60,612 nt of DNA from positions 1 to 60,612 of the forward strand of contig NZ_WTLB01000027.1 in the NCBI RefSeq assembly GCF_011378855.1. The letters run 5' to 3'. Positions 26,066 through 33,814 of the stretch are shown here, in pieces. The notes under the pieces are model-generated. The model was not told where the DNA came from, made no database searches, and was given only the letters and a program-made list of their open reading frames with translations. Positions within the stretch are counted from its first letter, which is position 1. Each line of letters opens with the position of its first letter. This DNA comes from Pseudoalteromonas sp. Z1A8. GTDB taxonomy: Bacteria; Pseudomonadota; Gammaproteobacteria; Enterobacterales; Alteromonadaceae. A program made the translations under genes and the position numbers.

Positions 26066-28437
26066 AACTTTAATAGCCTTAGTGAGTTGCTTATCACAAT
26101 AATTGAGCTGGCAGACATGCCAATCACAGCCATCCACGGAGCAACTAAGCCCAATGCTGCCAGTGGTAATATGGACGCATTATACAATAAAGACAGCGCA
26201 AGGTTTTGCTTAATAATGCGCCTGGTTTGTTTAGCTACATTAAGTAAGTGATCGATTGAGGCTAAATCGCTATTAAGGAGCACCACATCGGCGCTATTTT
26301 TTGATATATCTGCACCTGTTTCCATGGCAATTGATAAGTGTGCGCTGGCAAATACTGGGCTGTCGTTTACACCATCGCCGACCATAGCAACCACTTCGTT
26401 TTGTGACGCCCACTGTTCAACGGCTGTTTGTTTATCTTGTGGGGAGCATCCAGATTGCACGCTTTCGAGTTTAAGTTGTTTTGCTACTTTTTGGCCTGCA
26501 TCTGAGGCGTCACCGGTTAACATATGACACGTTAAGTTTTGCGATTGAAGAGACTCTATAAGTTTTTTAGCATCATTTTTAACTTTATCAACAAAGTAAA
26601 AACGTGCAACAACTTGTTTATTTATATATAAGCTTGCTTGTGCATTTGATTTTTTGCTATCAAACCAACCACTTTTACCAATTGCGTAATGATGAGTTGC
26701 ATCTTGTGCGCTAATGCCCAGCCCTGGGTGTACTTCAACGTTATCAAGGTTATGATGAGCAGGGGTAATTTCATCAAATGCGCTAGCGATAGGGTGTTCA
26801 GAATAGCGCTCCAACCTAGCTGCTATATCTAGCACTTGCGCTTTTGTATATTGTTTATCGATTATATCTACTTCATCAAGGCTAAATTTACCTTGTGTAA
26901 GAGTGCCTGTTTTGTCAAATGCAAATAAAGTGATTTGCGAGAGTGTTTCGAGCACATGTGCTTGTTTAATTAACACTCCTTTACGGGTAAGCGTTGCAAC
27001 AGCGCAGGTAAGCGCGGTAGGTATTGCTAAACTCAGTGCACATGGGCAAGTAGCAACTAAAACCGAAATAGTGATCCAAAATGCGTGTTCTGGATCAATT
27101 TGGTACCACCCAATCGCAGTGATTGAAGCGAATATGAGTAAGCAGGCTATAAACCACTGCGCGACTTTATCGGTAATTTCAACCAGTTTAGGGCGTTTGG
27201 TTAATGCATTGTGTTGCAGGCGTATAATTTGATTTAAAAGTGTATTTTGGCCAATTTTATTGATTTTTATTTCAATAACGCCATCGTGGTTAACGCAACC
27301 GGCATAAACATTGTGACCAATAAATTTAGTTACGGGTTGATGTTCACCGGTCATCATAGACTCATCAACCGTGGTTTTACCTTTAATAAGTTCGCCATCG
27401 GCAGGAATTGTCTCACCCGCTTTAATAAGTACGATGTCATTAAGTTTTAGTTTTTTTGCTGCAATTATAAGCTCGTCACCACTTTCGTTAATAGTGCGCG
27501 CTGTTAATGGCAGTAGTTTTTGTAAGTTGGCAGTAAACTCGCTCGCTTTTAAACGCGCTCTAAATTCAAGGTATTTCCCCAATAACAGCAAAAAGGTAAA
27601 CATACATACAGATTCAAAATATACCTCGCCCACTTCCATAAATGTAGCGTAACAACTTGCACCAAATGCACCAAAAATAGCCAGCGAGACAGGTAAATCC
27701 ATATTGAGTTGTTTAGCTTTTAAGCCATTTATAGCATTGGTTAAAAAGGGCAGTGCGCTATATAGAACAACGGGAGAGGCAAGTACTAAGCTGATCCACC
27801 TAAAATACTGCTCAAAATTACTGTCCATACCTGAAAACATGCCAAAGTACATGGCAAATGCAAACATCATTACTTGCATGGTCATTAAGCCTGCTACACC
27901 TAAACGGCGAATATAGGCTTTTGCAGTTTGCTGTTTTTGTTGTGCTTCAGTATCGGCTTGAAATGGATATGCTTTATAACCAATCTTAGCAAGCGAGGTA
28001 ATTACTTCACTCAATGGGGTTCTGGTTTTATCCCACTGAATCATAGCGCGGTTGGTTGAGGTATTTACATCAACACGTTTAACTGTGTTTAAATTTAAAA
28101 GTTGTTTTTCGATAAGCCACGCACAAGCGGCGCAAGTGATACCTTCAACGCTCAGTAATACCTCTGAGATATTATCGGTAGTCGCTATAAATTCGTCTTG
28201 GATGTCTTCGTTGTCATAACTTTTTATAAATGCGAGTTGCTCAGGTACTAGCTGTTCTACTTTACCGGCACGTACGGTGCGGTATTTGTAGTAATCGGTC
28301 ATACCTTGGTCAACAATATTTTGTGCAACAGCTTGGCAGCCAATGCAACACATTGGCTGGGCTTTGTCGTCAATTATAACGCTGGCACTAAATCCATTTG
28401 GCACACTCTCAAGGCAATGAAAACAAGAGTTAGACAT
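26062..28437 (-). CDS. ccoI: Copper-exporting P-type ATPase CcoI/FixI
   Basis: 791-residue P1B-type ATPase that supplies copper to the CuB site of cbb3 oxidase. N-terminal Cys pairs SCFHCLESV and CIGCQAV form the extra cytosolic domain of CcoI, followed by the heavy-metal domain GITCAACAWLIEK. The core has the translocation motif CPCALSLAIP, the phosphorylation site DKTGTLTQG, the TGD loop MLTGDASDAG and the hinge GDGVNDSP. Eight transmembrane helices are expected. It follows ccoH at 8 nt and overlaps ccoS. Confidence 0.95.
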   Translation of the reverse strand: MSNSCFHCLESVPNGFSASVIIDDKAQPMCCIGCQAVAQNIVDQGMTDYYKYRTVRAGKVEQLVPEQLAFIKSYDNEDIQDEFIATTDNISEVLLSVEGITCAACAWLIEKQLLNLNTVKRVDVNTSTNRAMIQWDKTRTPLSEVITSLAKIGYKAYPFQADTEAQQKQQTAKAYIRRLGVAGLMTMQVMMFAFAMYFGMFSGMDSNFEQYFRWISLVLASPVVLYSALPFLTNAINGLKAKQLNMDLPVSLAIFGAFGASCYATFMEVGEVYFESVCMFTFLLLLGKYLEFRARLKASEFTANLQKLLPLTARTINESGDELIIAAKKLKLNDIVLIKAGETIPADGELIKGKTTVDESMMTGEHQPVTKFIGHNVYAGCVNHDGVIEIKINKIGQNTLLNQIIRLQHNALTKRPKLVEITDKVAQWFIACLLIFASITAIGWYQIDPEHAFWITISVLVATCPCALSLAIPTALTCAVATLTRKGVLIKQAHVLETLSQITLFAFDKTGTLTQGKFSLDEVDIIDKQYTKAQVLDIAARLERYSEHPIASAFDEITPAHHNLDNVEVHPGLGISAQDATHHYAIGKSGWFDSKKSNAQASLYINKQVVARFYFVDKVKNDAKKLIESLQSQNLTCHMLTGDASDAGQKVAKQLKLESVQSGCSPQDKQTAVEQWASQNEVVAMVGDGVNDSPVFASAHLSIAMETGADISKNSADVVLLNSDLASIDHLLNVAKQTRRIIKQNLALSLLYNASILPLAALGLVAPWMAVIGMSASSIIVISNSLRLLKL

Positions 28438-28445
28438 AGTTATTA

Positions 28446-28937
28446 CTACTTATAATTAGGAGTAACTAAAACGGTTTGTTCAGTTGGTAACGTTATATTT
28501 TCTTTCATTTTCCAACTGCCATCTATTGGCTCAATAAATACTGAATATGCACCCGGAGTATACTCATTAAGTAATGCAGTAAATTCTTGATTGGCATTAG
28601 GAGTCAGTGTTGCTTCAAAGTCGTGTGCTTTTATGGTGCGATGGTAAAACGAGAGTTTTAACACATGCACATTGCTGCTGTCGCCTTTTGTAAATTTAAA
28701 GCTTACACGTTCGTTAGTTACATTTAACTCGCCATGTAAATAAAGTGCCTTTGCCTTTTCAAACTTAGTCAGTTCTAAGTTTATTGCTTTACCTTTTTTA
28801 TAGTAGTCGTCGACAACCATGTCTGGGCCGTTACCTATTGCTGTAATAAATAAGCTAATACAGCCAATAATGGCAACTAACGGAAAAAAGATTAAAAACC
28901 AAGGCCAAAAATTTTTATACCACGGAGTAGGTTGCAT
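28446..28937 (-). CDS. ccoH: FixH/CcoH family cbb3 assembly protein
   Basis: 163-residue protein with one N-terminal transmembrane helix (WPWFLIFFPLVAIIGCISLFI) and a periplasmic beta-rich domain with YYKKGKAINLEL, typical of FixH/CcoH. It stabilises the cbb3 complex and precedes ccoI in most clusters. A terminator hairpin lies between ccoP and this gene, so ccoHIS-safE may be a second transcript. Confidence 0.88.
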   Translation of the reverse strand: MQPTPWYKNFWPWFLIFFPLVAIIGCISLFITAIGNGPDMVVDDYYKKGKAINLELTKFEKAKALYLHGELNVTNERVSFKFTKGDSSNVHVLKLSFYHRTIKAHDFEATLTPNANQEFTALLNEYTPGAYSVFIEPIDGSWKMKENITLPTEQTVLVTPNYK

Positions 28938-28995
28938 AGTGTCTCTAAAGTAAGTTTAGGAAGCGTTATTTTATAGGATTTATACGTAAAAGACT

Positions 28996-29027
28996 AAAAA
29001 AAAGCCTCACAGTGGAGGCTTTTTTGA
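28996..29027 (-). terminator. Terminator between ccoNOQP and ccoHIS
   Basis: AAAAAGCCTC and GAGGCTTTTT form a 10-bp stem (28999-29008 and 29015-29024). On the minus strand it follows ccoP and ends with a T-run. Confidence 0.8.
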
Positions 29028-29086
29028 TCTGGATTAATCTATTGAATTAAATAAATTAATTTATAAACATTTTATTAACTGTATGC

Positions 29087-30121
29087 TTATTTATCTTGCG
29101 ATAAGCTATAAACATAAGCTGTTAATAAGTGAATCTTATCTTCACCTAAAATGTCTTTCCATGCTGGCATTACACCAGCACGACCGTGGTTAAGTGTTTC
29201 TTCAACTGCACGTTGAGAGCCACCGTATAACCAAATGTTATCGGTTAAGTTTGGCGCGCCAAATGGAAGGTTATGTGCAACCGACCCTTTACCGTCAGCA
29301 CCGTGACATGCGGCACACATTGCAAACTTAGCAGCACCTGCCGCTGCATCTTTTTGGTTAACAGTACGACCAGAAAGGCTCAGCACATGTGCTGTCATTT
29401 CTTTAACGCCTTGCTCGCCAAGAGCAGGGCCCCAAGCTGGCATTGCTGCAATACGACCATAAAGAAGTGTTTCTTTAATTTTGTCAGGTGTTCCGCCATA
29501 TAACCAATCTTTATCAGTTAGGTTAGGGAAGCCAGTACCACCACGTGCATCAGAGCCATGACATTGCGCACAGTTTTGTGAGAATAAACGCTGACCAATT
29601 TCAATGGCTACTTGGCCATCTGTTTGCTCATGTTTATTATCATTATCAAGTGCTATTTGCTGTGCAGCGTCACCTTCAAACTTAGAACTAACTAAATCTA
29701 AAACGGGTACTTGTGCAAGTTTATTAAAAATAGGACCAAAGCGCTCTTCTGCAGCTTCGTACTCTTTATCAAGTTTTACAAAGCGACCTTCTTCTTTCGC
29801 TTTAGCAATCGCTTCTTTAGATTCAGCTAAAGAGGTAATACCTTGGTTAGAGCTCGTCCATTTACCTAAACCTTCCCAGTTGCCTAAACCCGGGTAAGCC
29901 GCAAGGTAATATACAGACCAAATAAAAGTTGCGAAAAACATGTAAGTCCACCACTTTGGCAGTGGATTATTTAGCTCTTCAATTCCATCATATTCATGTC
30001 CGCAGCTTTCACCTTCAGGTACACCAGCGTAGTTTTTTAAATTCCACACGAGTAGACCAAACAAAATGCACAAACATGATAGGGTTAATACAATAACCCA
30101 AATACTCCAAAAGCTAGTCAT
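29087..30121 (-). CDS. ccoP: cbb3-type cytochrome c oxidase subunit III (CcoP)
   Basis: 344-residue diheme cytochrome c subunit. Two N-terminal transmembrane helices, then two CxxCH heme sites (NCAQCH and MCAACH) in the periplasm, each followed by a distal Met region (AAMPAWGPA and GVMPAWKD). It passes electrons into CcoO/CcoN. Starts by ATGA overlap with ccoQ, so the four subunits are one transcript. The length is close to the usual 290-330, with an extra acidic linker (about residues 95-150). Confidence 0.95.
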   Translation of the reverse strand: MTSFWSIWVIVLTLSCLCILFGLLVWNLKNYAGVPEGESCGHEYDGIEELNNPLPKWWTYMFFATFIWSVYYLAAYPGLGNWEGLGKWTSSNQGITSLAESKEAIAKAKEEGRFVKLDKEYEAAEERFGPIFNKLAQVPVLDLVSSKFEGDAAQQIALDNDNKHEQTDGQVAIEIGQRLFSQNCAQCHGSDARGGTGFPNLTDKDWLYGGTPDKIKETLLYGRIAAMPAWGPALGEQGVKEMTAHVLSLSGRTVNQKDAAAGAAKFAMCAACHGADGKGSVAHNLPFGAPNLTDNIWLYGGSQRAVEETLNHGRAGVMPAWKDILGEDKIHLLTAYVYSLSQDK

Positions 30122-30303
30122 TTTTCAGACTCCTTTTCCTCGTTAGAGAGTGTGTTGTCATGTTTTTTTTCATCTTCGAAAATGGCATTAGCGGCGCTTT
30201 CAAAACGAGTTTTGCTTCGCTTGCTATATGCCCATGCAACAATCACAATAAACAATACTAAAATTACCAGAGTCAAAATGCCTCTGTATGTTCCGTAATC
30301 CAT
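30118..30303 (-). CDS. ccoQ: cbb3-type cytochrome c oxidase subunit CcoQ
   Basis: 61 residues: one transmembrane helix (LTLVILVLFIVIVAWAYSKRS) and a charged tail RFESAANAIFEDEKK, the standard CcoQ form. It stabilises the CcoNOP complex. It follows ccoO with a 5-nt gap and overlaps ccoP by 4 nt. Confidence 0.92.
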   Translation of the reverse strand: MDYGTYRGILTLVILVLFIVIVAWAYSKRSKTRFESAANAIFEDEKKHDNTLSNEEKESEK

Positions 30304-30308
30304 AATTT

Positions 30309-30986
30309 TTACTTCAAGTGGGTACCAAGTTGCTGTAAATACGCGATTAGAGCTTGTATTTCTGTTGCGCCTTTGCCGTCATTCATAGCATTAACTTTAT
30401 CAACATCAGCTTGAAGCTCTTCGTCGCTGCCATAACCTAGACCGTCGTAACGGTCTGTGCGGCTATCAATTCCAAAATTATCACGGAAAATTTGTAGTTT
30501 TTTCAGAGTGAGGCTGGTATCAAGCGTATTCTCTGCTAACCAAGGAAAGCCTGGCATGTTCGACTCAGGAACCACTGCACGTGGATCAACTAAGTGAGCA
30601 TAGTGCCAGTCGTCCGAGTAGCGCTTACCAACACGAGCCAAGTCAGGACCAGTACGTTTAGAACCCCATAAAAACGGATGATCCCAAACAGATTCACCGG
30701 CTACAGAGTAGTGACCATAACGCTCAACTTCATCACGAAAAGGACGAATCATTTGCGTATGACAAGTATGACAACCTTCTTTAACAAATATATCCCGGCC
30801 TTCCATTTCAAGTGCGCTAAGTGGACGTAGACCATCCACAGGCTTAGTTGTATCGTCTTGGAACATTAGCGGAGTAATTTCAACTAACGCACCAAAGCTA
30901 ATAGCAAAAACAGTCAGAATAGCCATAAGGCCAATGTTCTTTTCTATTATTTCATGTTTGTTTTGTGACTTTTTATTGCTCATCAT
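30309..30986 (-). CDS. ccoO: cbb3-type cytochrome c oxidase subunit II (CcoO)
   Basis: 225-residue monoheme cytochrome c subunit anchored by an N-terminal helix ([20 protein letters not shown]). The heme site is [13 protein letters not shown], followed by [10 protein letters not shown] and [16 protein letters not shown], invariant in CcoO. Ten nt separate it from ccoN. Confidence 0.96.
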   Translation of the reverse strand: MMSNKKSQNKHEIIEKNIGLMAILTVFAISFGALVEITPLMFQDDTTKPVDGLRPLSALEMEGRDIFVKEGCHTCHTQMIRPFRDEVERYGHYSVAGESVWDHPFLWGSKRTGPDLARVGKRYSDDWHYAHLVDPRAVVPESNMPGFPWLAENTLDTSLTLKKLQIFRDNFGIDSRTDRYDGLGYGSDEELQADVDKVNAMNDGKGATEIQALIAYLQQLGTHLK

Positions 30987-30995
30987 CTCACTCCG

Positions 30996-32429
30996 TTATG
31001 CTAATTGTGCTTGCGCGTCTAGTTTCAGAGATTCTTTCTCAGCTGAAATAGTGCGATAAACGTTATAAGCCATAACTAACATACCTACTACGATGAATAC
31101 ACCGCCTACAAAGCGCATGATATAGAAAGGATGCGACGCTTCTAAAGACTGCACAAAGCTGTACATCAATGTACCGTCAGCATTTACTGCACGCCACATT
31201 AGACCTTGCATTACACCTGAAATCCACATTGCAACGATGTATAAAACAACACCTACAGTGTGTAACCAGAAGTGGGTATTAACCAATTTAACGCTATACA
31301 TACGACCTTGCGCGAATAATGCAGGGATCAAGTGATAAATAGCACCAATTGAAATCATAGCAACCCAACCTAGCGCACCTGAGTGTACGTGGCCGATTGT
31401 CCAATCTGTGTAGTGAGATAACGCATTTACAGATTTAATTGCCATCATAGGACCTTCAAACGTAGACATACCGTAGAAAGACAATGAAACAACTAAGAAA
31501 CGCAGTATTGGGTCGGTACGTAGTTTATGCCATGCGCCAGACAGTGTCATAATACCGTTAATCATACCACCCCAAGACGGTACGAATAGGATAATAGACA
31601 TAACCATACCTAAACTTTGCGTCCAATCAGGAAGCGCTGTGTAGTGAAGGTGATGAGGGCCAGCCCAGATATATAATGAAATTAAAGCCCAAAAGTGAAC
31701 TACCGATAAACGGTATGAATACACCGGGCGACCTGCTTGTTTTGGTACAAAGTAATACATCATACCCAAGAAACCAGCAGTAAGTAGGAAGCCTACAGCG
31801 TTATGTCCATACCACCACTGAACCATCGCATCTACCGCACCTGCATAGATTGAGTATGATTTAGTTAACGACACGGGCACTGCCATGCTGTTTACAATGT
31901 GAAGCACAGCAACAGTAATAATAAAGCCAGCGTAGAACCAGTTAGCAACATAAATGTGCGATACTTTACGCTTAATTAAGGTACCAAAAAATACAACAGC
32001 GTAAACAATCCAAACCACAGCGATTAAAATATCGATTGGCCATTCAAGTTCTGCATATTCTTTTGAGCTAGTAATACCTAAAGGTAGCGTTATTACTGCT
32101 AATACAATAACTAACTGCCAGCCCCAAAATGAAAAGGCGGCGAGTTTGTCTGAGAAAAGACGCGTTTGACAAGTACGTTGTACGACGTAATAAGACGTCG
32201 CAAAAAGTGCACTAGTACCAAATGCGAAAATTACTGCGTTCGTGTGTAACGGACGTAGTCGAGAGTAAGTTAACCATGGTGTATCAAAGTTAAGTGCTGG
32301 CCAAGCTAATTGGGCAGCAATCAGAACCCCAATACTCATGCCAACGATGCCCCAAATCACTGTCATAATAGCGAATTGGCGTACAACCTTATAGTTATAC
32401 TCAGTTTGTGATGCTACTGTTTGGCTCAT
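30996..32429 (-). CDS. ccoN: cbb3-type cytochrome c oxidase subunit I (CcoN)
   Basis: 477-residue catalytic subunit of the high-affinity oxidase, with about twelve transmembrane helices. Ligand motifs are visible: [11 protein letters not shown] (low-spin heme), [10 protein letters not shown] (CuB His and the cross-linked Tyr), [13 protein letters not shown] (two CuB His), and [14 protein letters not shown] (heme b ligands). The product reduces oxygen at low tension and pumps protons. A candidate FNR site is about 200 bp upstream. This is the first gene of the oxidase operon. Confidence 0.97.
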   Translation of the reverse strand: MSQTVASQTEYNYKVVRQFAIMTVIWGIVGMSIGVLIAAQLAWPALNFDTPWLTYSRLRPLHTNAVIFAFGTSALFATSYYVVQRTCQTRLFSDKLAAFSFWGWQLVIVLAVITLPLGITSSKEYAELEWPIDILIAVVWIVYAVVFFGTLIKRKVSHIYVANWFYAGFIITVAVLHIVNSMAVPVSLTKSYSIYAGAVDAMVQWWYGHNAVGFLLTAGFLGMMYYFVPKQAGRPVYSYRLSVVHFWALISLYIWAGPHHLHYTALPDWTQSLGMVMSIILFVPSWGGMINGIMTLSGAWHKLRTDPILRFLVVSLSFYGMSTFEGPMMAIKSVNALSHYTDWTIGHVHSGALGWVAMISIGAIYHLIPALFAQGRMYSVKLVNTHFWLHTVGVVLYIVAMWISGVMQGLMWRAVNADGTLMYSFVQSLEASHPFYIMRFVGGVFIVVGMLVMAYNVYRTISAEKESLKLDAQAQLA

Positions 32430-32768
32430 TTTCTGGCTTCCGCTGCAATAAATGCGTTTAGAAATGAATTACCCACCTTTAAAAGTGGGGCCTACTATTT
32501 TCTCAAGCGTGTTATCTAAAACTTTCAATACATGAAAGCTTCAGAAAAAAAACTTGAGAAACCCTTATTTTTTGCGGGTGAAATGATAAATTTTTTGGCC
32601 TAAAAAAGATAGGTCAATTACATAAAATTATGACATCAATCAAACTTTGTGAGCTTGTTGTTTATTTTTTGATACAGTTTGTGCCTAATTTGGCCTAATA
32701 GTAACACTCGCACTTGTTATTTATAGTCGTGATTATTAGTATTTGCTTTTCTTTAGTGCGAAATTGTT
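32430..32768. promoter_or_regulatory. Divergent control region of ccoN and a lipoprotein gene
   Basis: 339 bp without a gene. At 32630-32643 ATGACATCAATCAA matches 8 of 10 FNR consensus positions (right half ATCAA perfect). It is a candidate FNR site for ccoNOQP and the divergent lipoprotein gene. Elsewhere the region is AT-rich with poly-A/T tracts and no other structure I can name. Confidence 0.45.
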
Positions 32769-33194
32769 ATGCTTATATACAGGTTAAGTTTATTTACGGC
32801 GGTGTTTTTTTTATTAACAGCGTGTGATTTTTCTAAAAATACAGATGAAAAATTTCTTAAAAACGCCCAATGCGAAGCCAATGAGCCTTGTACTTTTTCA
32901 AATGATGTTAAAGTATGGTTAAGCGAGAAAACCCTTTCCCCCGAGACCCCATTTACTATTTTTAGTGATTTACCAGTTAACATTACAATTGAAGATGCCA
33001 AGCTTAAAGGCATTACCATGTATATGGGTTACATTCCCCAGCAATTTAAACAACATAATGATCTTTGGCAAAGTAATACTATGGTTGGCATTTGTTCTGA
33101 GAAAAATATGCTCTGGAATTTGGAACTAACCGTTAAAGATAATGCCTCCTCTGTAATACAAACACTTAATTACTCTTTTTACGTAACGTATTAA
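32769..33194 (+). CDS. Putative lipoprotein of unknown function
   Basis: 141 residues. The lipobox LLTAC places lipidation at Cys19, with Asp at +2 (CDFSK), which could keep it in the inner membrane. The mature part has three Cys (two in QCEANEPC and one in GICSEKN) and beta-strand patterns such as VNITIEDAKLKGITMYMGY, recalling periplasmic copper or cytochrome-related accessory domains, though no family is certain. It is divergent from ccoN and shares its control region, so a role around cbb3 oxidase is a guess. Confidence 0.65.
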   Translation: MLIYRLSLFTAVFFLLTACDFSKNTDEKFLKNAQCEANEPCTFSNDVKVWLSEKTLSPETPFTIFSDLPVNITIEDAKLKGITMYMGYIPQQFKQHNDLWQSNTMVGICSEKNMLWNLELTVKDNASSVIQTLNYSFYVTY

Positions 33195-33814
33195 AGTTGC
33201 GGCTGCAAACTCTTGCATACAGCTTACATTTTTGATGTGAGTTCGTTTTCTTATACATACGATTATTTGAGTGACAAGATCAATAAAATTGCCTTTTTAG
33301 GTTTTGATACTGATAAAGCTTCAATGGTGAATGAGTGCTCTCAAAAAGTTCAACTTTAATTGTGACTGAATAAAAAATCTAATCAAAAAACGTCCTAAAG
33401 TAGCTAAATCAGACTATTTAATCGCTAAGCATGCATAAATATGGTTAGTAATTAACATTTAGTTTTGCGGTTTTAATAATGCACTGTGATTAACTTGTTA
33501 ATTTATCTAAATTTGGTACATCATTCGATTAATTACATTTAATTACAAAGTGATGCGGTTTGATTTCATCTGTATTGATTAAGTGTTTATTTATACTCAA
33601 AGCCTTGATATAAATGTGTATTTACTTGTTAACAATGAAACAAGTTGTAACGTATGTTCCTAATAAAGTTATTCTATTTTGTTGTGATATATAAAATAAA
33701 CAGTCGTTAAGTTTTCGTTCAGTTAAAAGCGCCTAAGTTGCTCGCCTAACTCACTATTCTTATAACAAGTGAGCATTACCAATAAAGGTAAATTTCAACA
33801 AGTAGGGTTCTTTC
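33195..33814 (+). other. 620-bp gene-free leader region of the second TonB receptor
   Basis: No start-to-stop gene is convincing. From 33195 to 33356 the frame of the lipoprotein gene stays open after its stop and reads ...YDYLSDKINKIAFLGFDTDK..., which looks coding-like but has no early start. Two dyads lie nearer the receptor: ACTTGTT/AACAAGT (33624-33630, 33639-33645) and CTCACT/AGTGAG (33750-33755, 33768-33773), the latter in the probable leader. Regulators are unknown. Confidence 0.4.

Noticed and set aside
33192..33356. Readthrough of the lipoprotein stop as a programmed extension
   Set aside because: No start, no stop-context signal known to me and no second stop pattern; retained only as a possible remnant.
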